Positions 46,600 through 56,600 of a stretch of DNA of 64,000 bases are shown here, in pieces (position 1 is the stretch's first letter; every line of letters starts with the position of its first letter). Location of the stretch: the NCBI GenBank assembly GCA_035577985.1, contig DATJZY010000035.1:1-64000 (forward strand), in the 5' to 3' direction. Both the position numbers and the translations under genes were made by a program. The notes under the pieces are model-generated. The model worked only from the letters and a program-made list of their open reading frames with translations, made no database searches and was not told the DNA's origin. This DNA is from Candidatus Eisenbacteria bacterium (GTDB taxonomy: Bacteria; Desulfobacterota; Binatia; DP-6).

Positions 46600-47138
46600 C
46601 GTACGAGAAGATCATCACCCTGCACGTGGGCGGCGTCCACGCATCGGCCGAGCCGACCGTCATCAAGACGCTGCTCGGATCGTGCATCGCCGTCTGCCTG
46701 TGGGATCCGCGGGCGCGGATCGGGGGCATGAACCACTTCATGCTGCCCGAGGGTCGTGGCGACGGCTCGATCGAAGACGCGACCCGTTTCGGCGTGCATG
46801 CCATGGACCGCCTGATCGGCGAGATGCTGAAGCTCGGCGCCGAGCCGCGCCGGTTCGCCGTGAAGGTCTTCGGCGGCGCCAGCGTGCTCGCGCTGAAGGG
46901 CGCGGCGAGCGTCCCGCAAGCCAACGTGGAGTTCGTCCGGACCTTCCTCGCCCGCGAGGGGTTCCACCTCGCCGCCAAGAGCGTCGGTGGGACGTATCCG
47001 CGGCAGGTCCACTTCTTCACCGAATCGGGGAAGGCGCTCGTGCGCCGGGTGGTAGGGCCCCAGGTCGAAGCCGCCCTCCTCGAGCAGGAGCAGCGCCGGC
47101 GGCCGCGGCCGCAATTCGGCGACGTGACCCTCTTCTGA
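46596..47138 (+). CDS. cheD: Chemoreceptor glutamine deamidase CheD
   Basis: This 180-residue enzyme deamidates receptor glutamines and in some species stimulates the CheC-type phosphatase. It has the thiol-hydrolase core [20 protein letters not shown] with the catalytic Cys, MNHFMLPEG with the catalytic His, [12 protein letters not shown], and [20 protein letters not shown]. The start is GTG 46596, overlapping the preceding TGA, because the coding frame upstream has no family likeness. The presence of CheX on the other arm fits a CheD-CheX regulatory pair. Confidence 0.94.
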   Translation: MTYEKIITLHVGGVHASAEPTVIKTLLGSCIAVCLWDPRARIGGMNHFMLPEGRGDGSIEDATRFGVHAMDRLIGEMLKLGAEPRRFAVKVFGGASVLALKGAASVPQANVEFVRTFLAREGFHLAAKSVGGTYPRQVHFFTESGKALVRRVVGPQVEAALLEQEQRRRPRPQFGDVTLF

Positions 47139-47149
47139 GGCCGGACGGG

Positions 47150-48253
47150 ATGGCGCGCAAGATCAAAGTCCTCGTCGTCGACGACTCGGCGGTCGTGCGG
47201 CAGATCCTCGCCAGCTCGCTCGCGCGCGATCCCGGGATCGAGGTGGTGGGGACGGCGCCGGACCCGTACATCGCCTGGGAGAAGATCCGCGCCCTCGCCC
47301 CGGACGTGCTCACGCTCGACGTCGAGATGCCGCGCATGGACGGCCTCGCGTTCCTGCAGATGCTCATGCGCCGCCATCCGATGCCGGTCGTCATGGTCTC
47401 GTCGCTGACGGAAGCCGGCTGCGCCACGACGCTGCGCGCGCTCGAGCTCGGCGCCGTCGACTTCGTCACCAAGCCCATGACGTCGATCGCCGAGCGGCTG
47501 CCGGAGCTGGCGCGCGAGCTGATCGAGAAGGTCCACGCCGCGTCGACCGCACGCGTGCGCCTCCCGTCGGCGTCTCCGAGCCCGGTACCGGTCGCCTCGC
47601 CCGCCCTGCCGCGCACCACCCACCGAATCATCGCGATCGGCGCGTCGACCGGCGGGACGGAGGCGCTGCGCGAGTTCCTCGTCGCGCTCCCGGCCGACGC
47701 GCCGGGCGTGGTGATCGTGCAGCACATGCCCGAGAAGTTCACCCACGCCTTCGCCGAGCGGCTCGACCGCCTCTGCCGCGTGAGCGTGAAGGAGGCCGAG
47801 GACGGCGATCGGGTGCTCGCCGGCCACGCCCTCATCGCACCCGGCAATCAGCACATGCGGCTCGCGCGCGACGGCGCGACGTATCGCGTCCGCCTCGGCA
47901 TGGAGGCGCCGGTCAACCGCCATCGCCCGTCGGTCGACGTGCTGTTCCAGTCCTGCGCCGAGGTCGGCGGCGCCAACGTCGTCGGCGTGATCATGACCGG
48001 CATGGGCGACGATGGAGCCCGCGGGCTGCTCACGATGCGGCGGGCCGGCGCACGGACGCTGGCCCAGGACGAGGCGAGCTGCGTCGTCTTCGGCATGCCG
48101 CGGATCGCAATCGAGATCGGGGCCGCGGAACGCGTCCTGCCGCTCGCCCGTCTCGCGGAGGCGGCGCTGCTCGGCTGTCACGACGCGCATGCGCCGGGCC
48201 GTGCAGGGACGCCCGATTCGGGCGCCACGACGACCGGTCTGTCAGCGAAATGA
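47150..48253 (+). CDS. cheB: Protein-glutamate methylesterase CheB
   Basis: This response-regulated methylesterase/deamidase has 367 residues. It has a receiver with Asp57 ([13 protein letters not shown]), a Ser/Pro/Ala linker (about 135-158), and a catalytic domain with the triad in [12 protein letters not shown] (Ser), VIVQHMP (His) and [12 protein letters not shown] (Asp). It demethylates receptors to reset adaptation and closes the canonical part of the operon. The gene starts 11 bases after cheD. The terminal 30 residues are a low-complexity tail. Confidence 0.96.
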   Translation: MARKIKVLVVDDSAVVRQILASSLARDPGIEVVGTAPDPYIAWEKIRALAPDVLTLDVEMPRMDGLAFLQMLMRRHPMPVVMVSSLTEAGCATTLRALELGAVDFVTKPMTSIAERLPELARELIEKVHAASTARVRLPSASPSPVPVASPALPRTTHRIIAIGASTGGTEALREFLVALPADAPGVVIVQHMPEKFTHAFAERLDRLCRVSVKEAEDGDRVLAGHALIAPGNQHMRLARDGATYRVRLGMEAPVNRHRPSVDVLFQSCAEVGGANVVGVIMTGMGDDGARGLLTMRRAGARTLAQDEASCVVFGMPRIAIEIGAAERVLPLARLAEAALLGCHDAHAPGRAGTPDSGATTTGLSAK

Positions 48254-48299
48254 CACGCGCCACGCCGAGCCTCGGCTTCTCACTCGAATATGCCGACAC

Positions 48300-48305
48300 T
48301 ATCCT
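48300..48305 (+). promoter_or_regulatory. Possible -10 box before coiled-coil gene
   Basis: TATCCT lies six bases before GTG 48312, like other close-set boxes here, so the coiled-coil gene may have its own promoter as well as read-through from cheB. No -35 was recognised. Confidence 0.35.
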
Positions 48306-48311
48306 GTGAAC

Positions 48312-51050
48312 GTGGTGGAGGAGTCTGCGCCGTCGGCGTCGACCTTCAAATCGATGCAGTCCGGAACGTCGAGTAGCGATCCCGCCGGGTCGGCGGGACC
48401 CGGGCACGTGCCCGTTGCGGCGGGGGATCGCTCCCCCGTCGACGCGCTCGCGCAGAGCGCGCTCGCCGCGATTCGTGACGTGAGCCTGGAAGTCGCGCGC
48501 CTGCTGTGCGCGACCGCGACGCGGGTGACCGACGGTACCCCGATGGCGCCGCTCGTCCGGGCCCTGCTGGGCGACGTCCGCGCGTCGCTCGAAGGCCACG
48601 CGACCCCGCCCGGCGTCACCGCCTGGGCCGCGCGCGTCGCCGACGCCGAGCAGGCGCTGGCGCTCGCCGTGCAACGCGCAACCCAGCTCGAGGAACGCCT
48701 CGAGCGCACCGTGCTCGAGCTGCGCGAAGCCGGCGATCGCGAGCGCGCGCTGCGGGGCGAGCTCTCGGCGACGCTGGAGCGCACGTGCGCCGAACGCGAG
48801 TCCATCGGGCGACGCGCGGACGAGCTGGCCGCCATCGCCGAGGAGCGGCGCGCCGCGGCCGCGCGCGAGGCGGAGTCGGCGCGCGCCCAGCTCGCCACCG
48901 TCCAGCAGGCGTCGCTCGCGCAGCGCAACGAGCTCTCCCTCGCGCGCAGCGAGACTGCGCGCCTCGGCGCCATTGCCGAGGAGGCGCAGCACGCTCGGAC
49001 GAAGCTCGAGGAGGAGGCGCAGGCGCTGCGGGCGCGTCTCTCGGAGGCTCAGGAGAAGGCGCGCAGCCTCGAGATCGATCGCGCGCGCGCCGCGGAAGAG
49101 CGCCGGCGCGCCGAGCGGTCGGCGCAGGGCGAGCAGGCCGAGCGCGAGGCCCGCTGGCAGGAGGAGCTGTCGGAGCTCCGCCTCGAGCACGGGCGCGAGC
49201 GCGACCGGGCGCAGGTGCTGGCCGAGCAGCTCGAGCGGCAGCGGGTCGAGGTCGAGTCGAACGAGCGCCGCGAGCTGCGTCTCCGCGAGGAGCTGCGCGA
49301 GGTCACAGCCCGGGCCGAGGCCGACCGTGAAGAGACCGTCCGGCGCGCGCAGGAGATGGTTCAGGCGGCGGAGCGTGCTCGCGCCGCGGCGAACGCCGAG
49401 CTCGAGGCGATCCGCTCCGCGCTCTCGAACGACAAGGCCCGCCTCCACCAGATCCAAGCCGAGCAGGTGCGCGCCGAGCAGGGTGTCGCCGAGCGCGAAG
49501 CCGCGCTCTCGAGTGCCCAGGGCATCATCCAGCAGCTCGAGGCGAGCCGCGCCGCCGCCGCCGCCGAGGCCGAGACCGCCCGCGCACAGCTTGCCGAGAC
49601 CGAGAGCAAGCTCTGGGCGCTCCAACACGAGCTGCGACTGGCGCAACGCCAGCTCGACAAGCTGTGCACCGCGCACGACGACCTCGTGGAGGATCACGCC
49701 CGCACCTCTGCCCTCCTCGACGGCGCGCACGCGACCGAGACGAACCTGTGGGCGCAGACCGACGATCTCCGCGGCCAGATCCGGGCTCTCGAAGCCGAGC
49801 GCACCCGGTTGCTCGAGATCGAGCGCAAGTACCAGGAGTCGGGAGGGCAGCACGCCGACGCCTCGGAGCGCGTCACGAAGCTCGAGGCCGAGCTCGAGGG
49901 CCTGCGGCGGTGGGTTCGGACCGTCGAGGGCGAGGTCGCGCAGAGCACCGCGTCGCTCGAGCAGTCGGCCCTTCGCGAACGACGCCTGCAGGAAGCGCTC
50001 GCCGCGACCGAGGCGAGCATGCGCGAGCACGAGGAGACGCTGCGCGAGGCGCGGGAGATCGCCGACGCCGCAGAGCGCGAGCGCGCGACGGCCGCCGCCG
50101 AGCTGGAGGCCCTGCGCACGGCGATGGCGTCGGCACAGCGGGTCGTGCTCGAGGCCGAAGCCGAGACGCGCGTGGCGCGCGCCGAAGCCGAACGTCTCGC
50201 CGTCGCGCAGGAGGCGACGCTGGCCGAGCAGCAGCGTTTGAAGGCGGGCCTCGCCGACCCCAAGGCGAGCGAGACGACGCCGCCGGAGCCCTCGGCGCCC
50301 AAGGCGGCGGCGCGCCCGGCCGCGCCGGCGAAGCCCGTGGGGCCCGTATCCCTCGAGGGGAAGACGCTCGTCGTCCTGGACGCCGGCGTGGAGTGGCCGG
50401 CGGCCGCGGGAGGGGTCGAGGTGCGCGTCCTCACGCCCGGCGAATCCGTTGCGGGCGAAATCGCAGGCATCGAGACGGGGGCCTGCATCGTCAACGTCGC
50501 GCGCGCCGACGCGCTGACCTCCGCGGTCGCGCTGCGCACGGCGGGCGTCTCGGTGCCGTTTTGGGCGGTTGTGGTGGCGAACGACGGGGACCGGGGGATC
50601 TGGCTGGGGCCGATCGACATCCTCGTTCGACCGATCGAGGCCGATGCCGTCCGCGCACAGTGCACCATGATCGCGCCGAAGAGCGCGCGCATCCTCGCTG
50701 TCGGCTCCGACAGCGCGACCTTCATCCCGTTGCGGCAGGGCCTCATGAAGGCCGGCATGTCGGTCTCGATCGCGTGGGACCTGAAGCAGGCGAGCGAGCT
50801 GATCGACATCGTGCATCCGCACGTCGTCGTGCTCGACCTGGGATTGCCCGCGCGGCGCGCCGCGAGCTTCGTCGCCGAGCTGTCCCGCGTCCAGGCGCCC
50901 CCCGCGCTCGTCGTGATCCCCGGGCCCGCCGAGACGTTGAGCGCGTTCAGCAACGCGATCGTCTCGCACATCCCGGCCGAGGGGGCGCGCACGCGCGCGA
51001 ATCTGCTGCGCCGCGCGACCGACGCGGCGACCAAGCCGGGCGGCGCCTAG
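48312..51050 (+). CDS. Long coiled-coil protein with two C-terminal degenerate receiver domains
   Basis: The product has about 912 residues. Residues about 35-105 are helical. About 110-660 is one continuous Ala/Glu/Arg-rich coiled coil (LEERLERTVLELREAGDRER; RARAAANAELEAIRSALSND). A Pro/Ala hinge follows (about 655-680), then two tandem receiver-like domains. The first (about 683-790) lacks the phospho-Asp. The second (about 790-905) keeps Asp842 in HVVVLDLGLPARRA but lacks the usual DD pair and Lys. There is no membrane segment. Starts at 48306, 48315 or ATG 48354 are also possible. Architecture resembles myxobacterial FrzS and AglZ turned around. It follows cheB by 58 bases and probably acts in the same chemosensory output. 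Confidence 0.85.
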   Translation: MVEESAPSASTFKSMQSGTSSSDPAGSAGPGHVPVAAGDRSPVDALAQSALAAIRDVSLEVARLLCATATRVTDGTPMAPLVRALLGDVRASLEGHATPPGVTAWAARVADAEQALALAVQRATQLEERLERTVLELREAGDRERALRGELSATLERTCAERESIGRRADELAAIAEERRAAAAREAESARAQLATVQQASLAQRNELSLARSETARLGAIAEEAQHARTKLEEEAQALRARLSEAQEKARSLEIDRARAAEERRRAERSAQGEQAEREARWQEELSELRLEHGRERDRAQVLAEQLERQRVEVESNERRELRLREELREVTARAEADREETVRRAQEMVQAAERARAAANAELEAIRSALSNDKARLHQIQAEQVRAEQGVAEREAALSSAQGIIQQLEASRAAAAAEAETARAQLAETESKLWALQHELRLAQRQLDKLCTAHDDLVEDHARTSALLDGAHATETNLWAQTDDLRGQIRALEAERTRLLEIERKYQESGGQHADASERVTKLEAELEGLRRWVRTVEGEVAQSTASLEQSALRERRLQEALAATEASMREHEETLREAREIADAAERERATAAAELEALRTAMASAQRVVLEAEAETRVARAEAERLAVAQEATLAEQQRLKAGLADPKASETTPPEPSAPKAAARPAAPAKPVGPVSLEGKTLVVLDAGVEWPAAAGGVEVRVLTPGESVAGEIAGIETGACIVNVARADALTSAVALRTAGVSVPFWAVVVANDGDRGIWLGPIDILVRPIEADAVRAQCTMIAPKSARILAVGSDSATFIPLRQGLMKAGMSVSIAWDLKQASELIDIVHPHVVVLDLGLPARRAASFVAELSRVQAPPALVVIPGPAETLSAFSNAIVSHIPAEGARTRANLLRRATDAATKPGGA

Positions 51051-51062
51051 TCACGTCGCGCC

Positions 51063-51092
51063 TTGTCACCGCGACGGGGCATTGGCTATAGG
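51063..51092 (+). promoter_or_regulatory. Sigma-70-type promoter before zinc-ribbon membrane pair
   Basis: TTGTCA (51063-51068), 18-base spacer, TATAGG (51087-51092). GTG 51099 follows after six bases, so the transcript would be leaderless. Confidence 0.6.
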
Positions 51093-51098
51093 CGCTCC

Positions 51099-51857
51099 GT
51101 GGCTGCGGACGACCCTGGCTCGACCGACGCTCTGCAGCTCGAGCATGCGGAGCTCCCCGACGCGCCGCTCGTCTGTGCCGGCTGCGGCGTCCCGATCGGC
51201 GACACCTACTTCGAGGTGAACGGGCGCGTCGTGTGCCCGTCGTGCCAGGGCCGCATCGTCGAGGCGCGCGCAGCGGGATCCGGTGCCGGCCGCCTCGTCG
51301 CGGCGGCCCTGCTCGGGGTCGGCGCGGCCGCGTTGGGCGCAATCGTCTGGTACGGGATTCGCGAGGTGACGGGCTACGAAGTGGGGCTCGTCGCCATCGG
51401 CGTCGGTCTCCTGGTCGGCGTCGCGGTCCAGCGCGGCTCGGGAGGTCGGGGCGGCGTGCCGTATCAGATCCTGGCCGTCGCCCTCACGTACCTCTCCATC
51501 GTCTCGGCGAACGCGCCGTACGTCTGGCAGGGGATCCGCATGGGCGTCGCGCGGCAGATCGACGCGCGCCGGGCGGGACAGACGCCGGACGTCGCCGCGG
51601 CGCAAGCGAAGACGCCGCCGAGCACCGAGGCCGAGGCGCAGGCCGACGAGTTCATGCACCACCTCCCCGCGGCGGCGTGGCTCACGATGGGGGCGATCGT
51701 GCTCGGCTCGCCGTTCATGGGCGGCTTCAAGAACGCCATCGGCTGGCTGATCATCTTCTTCGGGCTCCAGCAGGCGTGGCGACTCACCCGGAGGGCGCCG
51801 CTCAAGATCGCTGGCCCGTTCGCGCTCTCGGCGCGTCCGGCAAGCGGCGCCACGTGA
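51099..51857 (+). CDS. Zinc-ribbon membrane protein of unknown function
   Basis: The product has about 252 residues. The N-terminal zinc ribbon (about 23-45, CAGCGVPIGDTYFEVNGRVVCPSC) resembles the short ribbon seen before membrane domains. It is followed by four to five hydrophobic helices (LVAAALLGVGAAALGAIVWYG; YEVGLVAIGVGLLVGVAV; PYQILAVALTYLSIVS; LTMGAIVLGSPFMGGF; AIGWLIIFFGLQQAWRL). GTG 51099 is chosen because it directly follows the promoter, and the frame upstream lacks coding character. GTGA overlap with the M50 gene makes a translationally coupled pair. Confidence 0.82.
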   Translation: MAADDPGSTDALQLEHAELPDAPLVCAGCGVPIGDTYFEVNGRVVCPSCQGRIVEARAAGSGAGRLVAAALLGVGAAALGAIVWYGIREVTGYEVGLVAIGVGLLVGVAVQRGSGGRGGVPYQILAVALTYLSIVSANAPYVWQGIRMGVARQIDARRAGQTPDVAAAQAKTPPSTEAEAQADEFMHHLPAAAWLTMGAIVLGSPFMGGFKNAIGWLIIFFGLQQAWRLTRRAPLKIAGPFALSARPASGAT

Positions 51858-52843
51858 GCACGCCCGCCGACGCGGCGGGCACGACCTGCGCCGGCTGCGG
51901 GGCGCAGCTCGGCCCGTCGATGCTCGCCTGCCCCGCATGCCGGCGCCTGGTCCATGCGGCGCGCCTGCAGGAGCTCGCCGCCGCCGCACGCGAGGCGACC
52001 GAGCGCGGGGACGCCGGCGCCGCGCTCGCCGCGTGGCGCGAGGCGCACGACCTGCTGCCGCCGCAGGCGCGCCAGCGGGCCGTGGTGGCGGAGCGCATCG
52101 CGGCCCTCAGCGCCACCGTCGGCGCGGCGCCGGCCGCGCGACCGCGCACGCCCTGGGGTTGGATCGTGTTCGCGATCGCCGCCGTCGCGGGCAAGGGCAA
52201 GCTCCTGCTCGCCGGCCTCACCAAGGCGACCACCATCCTCTCGATGCTGCTCGCGTTCGGCGTCTACTGGACGCAGTGGGGCTGGCGCTTCGCCGCCGGC
52301 TTCGTGCTGTCGATCTTCGTGCACGAGATGGGTCACGTGGCGGCGCTGCGTCGCTACGGCATCGCCGCCACCGCGCCGATGTTCCTTCCCGGGATCGGAG
52401 CGGTCGTGCGTTTCCGTCAAGGCATGGCCCCGGCCGAGGAGGCGCGGGTCGGGCTCGCGGGACCCGTGTGGGGCGGCGTCGGCGCCGCCCTCACCTACGC
52501 GGTCGCGCTGGCGACGTCGTCGCCGCTCGGGCTCGCGGTCGCCCACACGGCCGCCTGGGTGAACCTCTTCAACCTCCTGCCGATCGTTCCGCTCGACGGC
52601 GGGCGCGGCTTCCAGGCGCTCGACCGCGCGCAGCGCGTCGCCATGCTGGTCGTGATCATCGGCGCGTACTGGGCGACCGGCAACGGGTTGCTCGTCCTGC
52701 TCGTGCTGGGCGCCATCTATCGCCTGGTCGGACCGCCCGGCCCGGGCGACGAGCGCGCGGCCGTCGAGTACGCCGCGCTCGTCGCCGGCCTCGCCGTCCT
52801 GGCCCACGCGGCGGGGCCGAACGCGGGGTCGACCCCGCTCTGA
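51854..52843 (+). CDS. M50/site-2-protease-family zinc metallopeptidase with zinc ribbon
   Basis: This intramembrane metalloprotease has about 329 residues. The N-terminal ribbon CAGCGAQLGPSMLACPACRR is followed by a helical, tetratricopeptide-like stretch (LQELAAAAREATERGDAGAA) and then the membrane core. The core has the zinc motif FVHEMGHVAALRRYGI (HExxH) and NLFNLLPIVPLDGGRGFQ, where the Asp of LDGG is the third ligand. Such enzymes cleave membrane-anchored regulators. No anti-sigma factor is adjacent, so the substrate is unknown. The upstream ribbon protein may recruit it. Confidence 0.9.
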   Translation: MSTPADAAGTTCAGCGAQLGPSMLACPACRRLVHAARLQELAAAAREATERGDAGAALAAWREAHDLLPPQARQRAVVAERIAALSATVGAAPAARPRTPWGWIVFAIAAVAGKGKLLLAGLTKATTILSMLLAFGVYWTQWGWRFAAGFVLSIFVHEMGHVAALRRYGIAATAPMFLPGIGAVVRFRQGMAPAEEARVGLAGPVWGGVGAALTYAVALATSSPLGLAVAHTAAWVNLFNLLPIVPLDGGRGFQALDRAQRVAMLVVIIGAYWATGNGLLVLLVLGAIYRLVGPPGPGDERAAVEYAALVAGLAVLAHAAGPNAGSTPL

Positions 52844-52848
52844 GCTGG

Positions 52849-53610
52849 TCAGCGGGTGGCGCGCAGGATCACGACCGGGTACGCCGCGCGGATCTCGTCG
52901 CCGGCGCGGTGGGTCCCCAGCCCGAGCGCGTCGTCGTCGGCCGACGCGACGTAGGCGGCGCGGATCGTTTCCACGTCCTCCGGGCGCGGGAACGAGCGCT
53001 GGAGCAGGCCCTCGAGCTCGAACTTCAGCTTGTAGAAGGTCGCCGACGGTGCCGAAAGCCCGGCCGCCGGGAAGAGCCCCTCGAGCTCGGCCAGCGTGAG
53101 GGCGCGCGCGTGCGACGGATCGCGCAGCATCTCGATGCGATGGAACGCCGCCGCCTTCTTCGGATCGGGCGACGCCGTGAGATCGCACACGACGACCCGT
53201 CCGCCGGGCCGACACACGCGGCGCATCTCCGCCAGCACCGCGCCCGGATCCTGGAAGTGGTGGAAGGCGAAGCGCGATACGACCAGCGAGAAGGCGCCGG
53301 CGGCGAACGGCAGCGCGTACACGTCGCCGCTCTGGAGGGTCACGTTCGTGAGGCCGGCCGTCACCTCGCGCGCCCGCTCGAGCATCGCCGGCGTCACGTC
53401 GATGCCGGTCGCGTGCGCGGCGACGCGCGCGAACGCAGCGACGACGAGCCCCGGCCCGCACGCGACGTCGAGCACGGTGTCCTCCGGCCCGGCACCGCTC
53501 GCCTCGACCAGGAGCGCGAGCGCCCGCTCGTCCTTGATGCCGGGTGCGTTCGAGAACGGCACGGCCTGGCGGGTGAACTGGTCGACGATGCGGTCGCGGT
53601 GCGAGGACAT
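52849..53610 (-). CDS. SAM-dependent methyltransferase, type 11
   Basis: The product has 253 residues, with SAM motif I VLDVACGPGLVVAAFA, ATGIDVTPAML, SGDVYALPFAAGAFSLVVSRFAFHHFQDPG (the length split into strand and loop) and RVCRPGGRVVVCDLTASPD. The FHHF and DPSH segments are shared with the enzyme at 39639. The substrate is unknown. It is convergent with the peptidase gene (five-base gap) and divergent from the macroglobulin gene. AGCCTA read as TAGGCT lies five bases before the ATG. Confidence 0.9.
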   Translation of the reverse strand: MSSHRDRIVDQFTRQAVPFSNAPGIKDERALALLVEASGAGPEDTVLDVACGPGLVVAAFARVAAHATGIDVTPAMLERAREVTAGLTNVTLQSGDVYALPFAAGAFSLVVSRFAFHHFQDPGAVLAEMRRVCRPGGRVVVCDLTASPDPKKAAAFHRIEMLRDPSHARALTLAELEGLFPAAGLSAPSATFYKLKFELEGLLQRSFPRPEDVETIRAAYVASADDDALGLGTHRAGDEIRAAYPVVILRATR

Positions 53611-53673
53611 GCCGTAGCCTAGCACGACGGCGACGCTTGACCGCCAGGCGGCCGCGCGCAACCGTGCGCGCCC

Positions 53674-56600
53674 ATGCGAGTGGCAGGTGCGGTCGTCGTA
53701 CTCGTCGTGGCAGCGGGGATCGCGGCCGGCGCGGCGAGGCCGGCGACGCCCGGGATCCGCTTCACGCCGCAGGGAATCGTGAAGCGCGTGCGGCAGGTGG
53801 TCGCCGTCTTTCCCGAAGCGATGGTGGCGCTCGGCGATCCGCGGCCGGTGGCCGATCCGTTCCAGGTCGAGTGCGCGGCGCCGGGAACGGGGCGGTGGAT
53901 CGACACGCGCACGTGGACCTACGACTTCGAGCGCGACCTGCCGTCGGGGCTCCAGTGCCGCTTCCGCCTGGCGGCGGGCGTGCAGTCGCTCGCCGGCCGC
54001 CCGATCGTCGACGCCACCACCTACGAGCTCTCGACCGGCGGCCCCGCCGTCCGTGCCGAGGAGCCGCCCGACGACGGCACGATCGTGGAGGACCAGGTGT
54101 TCCTGCTCGCGCTCGACGGGCCGGTCGACGAGGCGTCGGTCGCAACGCAGGCGTACTTCGCGGTCGAGGGACTTCCGGAGCGGATCCCGCTGCGGGTCCT
54201 CCCGGCGGCCGATCGCGACGCCGTCATCCGGAGCGTCACGTACTGGGACAAGAGCGCGCCGTCGATCGCGGTCCAGGCCGAGCGGCGATTCCCGAACGGC
54301 GCCAAGGTCCACCTTCGATGGGAGGCGGGCATCCGTTCGCCGAGCGGTGTTGCGACACGTGACCCGCAGGTCCTCGATTTCACCGTCCGCGACGCCTTCT
54401 CGGCCGAGGTCGCGTGTGATCACGAGACGTCGCACGCGGGCTGCATCCCGCTGACGCCGATCGTGGTGCGCTTCACGGCACCCGTCGCGACGGCGCTCGC
54501 GCACGCGATGGCGCTCGTCGCCCCAGACGGCCGCCGATGGTCGCCCGAAGAAGCCGCGACATTCGTGCCCACCGTGCGCCGCGTCCGCTTCGTGCCGCCC
54601 TTCCCGCCCAAGAGTGAGCTGCGGATCGAGCTGCCCTCCGGTCTCGTCGACGAGGAGGGCCGCGCGCTCGAGGGCGCCGGCGTCCTCGCCCAGCCGATCC
54701 ACACCGACGGCTACCCGCCGCTCGCGAAGTTCGCGGGCCGCTTCGGCATCATCGAAGCGAAGGCCGATCCCGCGCTGCCGGTGACGGTACGAAACCTCGA
54801 GCCAGACGCCGCCGCGAGCATCGCGCAGATCCGCGGGGTCATGGCGCGCATTCCCGCCGACGACGTCCCCGCGATGCTCGGGTGGCTGCGACGGGTCGGC
54901 AGCGCGCAACGTGACCGGTCGGTGTTCGCATCCGCCAAGCCCGCGCCGCAACGGACGTCGTTCACGCTCCCGCAGGCGAAGGAGAACGACGCCTTCGAGG
55001 TGATCGGCATCCCGCTCACGCAGCCGGGGCTCTACGTCGTCGAGCTCGCGAGCACACGCCTCGGAACGGCGCTCCTCGAGAAGCCGGCGCCGCTCTACGT
55101 GCCCACGGCCGCGCTGGTCACGGACCTCGGCGTGCACTTCAAGTGGGGGCGCGAGCGGTCGCTCGCATGGGTGACGTCGCTCGAGACCGGCAAGCCGGTG
55201 GCGGGCGCGCGCGTGCGCGTCGCCGACTGCCGCGGCACGGTGCACGCGACCGGCACCAGCGACGCACAGGGCCTCGTGTGGACGGGCGCGCTGCCGTCGG
55301 CGAGCGACCTGCCCGCCTGCAACGATCCCGCGCAGGAGAGCGAAGACGCCTACACCGACGGGCGGGAGATCGAAGCGCTCTCGAGCCTCGCCGGCGGGCT
55401 CCTCGTGGTCGCAGAGACGGACGACGACGTGAGCTTCGTCCACTCGTCCTGGACCCGCGGCATCGAGCCCTGGCGCTTCCGCCTGCCCGAGCGGGGCTGG
55501 AGCGGTCCGGTGGCCGCGCACACGGTGCTCGATCGGACGCTCTTCCGCGCCGGCGAGACGGTGCACATGAAGCACATCCTGCGCCGCCAGACGCTGGCGG
55601 GCTTCGATGCCGTGCCGGCCGCCGAGCGCCCGACGAAGGTCATCGTCCGTCACGAGGGGAGCGACGAGCGCTACGAGCTCGGCGTTGCGTGGGGCGAGAC
55701 CGGGGCGGCCGAAACGACGTGGGACATCCCGCCATTCGCGAAGCTCGGTGCGTACGAGATCGTGCTCGCAACGGCGGCGCCGCCGGACGAGCCCTGGCGC
55801 CGCAATGAATGGACGAGTGGGGGATTCCGCGTCGAGGAGTTCCGCGTGCCGCTCATGCGCGGCACGCTGCGGCTGCCGACCGAGCCGCCGCTCGGCGGGA
55901 GCGTCGTCGCCGCCGACGTCGCGGTGCAGTACCTCGCCGGCGGTCCCGCGGGGAACCTCCCCGTGGTCCTGCGCGCCGAGACGCGCCCGGAGCCCTACGA
56001 CACGCCGGATCGCCTGGCCGGCTACATCTTCTCGAACGGCCCCGTTCGCGAGGAGACCACGCGCGGCGGCGACGACTACGATGAGGACGGCGACGACCGC
56101 CAAGACGCGGGCAAGCCCATGCTGCTCGGCCGCCGCGAGGTGACGCTCGACGCCGCCGGCACGGCTCGCATCGAGCTCCCGAGCCTCCCCGCGACCGACG
56201 TCCCCCGCCGGCTCACGACCGAGCTCGAGTTCCGCGATCCGAACGGCGAGGTGCAGACGGCGTCGGCCCGCACCACCGTCTGGCCGGCACGCGTCTGCGC
56301 GGGCATCAAGGCGCGCGATTGGGCCAAGACGCGCGGAGACCTCCGCGCCCAGGTCGTCGTGCTCGATCTCGGGGGCCGGCCGGCGGGCAACGTGCCCGTG
56401 CGCGTCACCGCCTTCGAAGAGAAGATCTACTCGACGCGCAAGCGCGTGATCGGCGGCTTCTACGCCTACGAGCACGTGCGCGAGGTGCGCCGCGTCGGCG
56501 AGCTCTGCCGCGGCACGACGAGCGCCGGCGGCCACTTCAAGTGCGAGGGCCGCCCGAGCGTCGAGGGCGAGATCGTGCTGCAGGTCGAGGCGACCGACCG

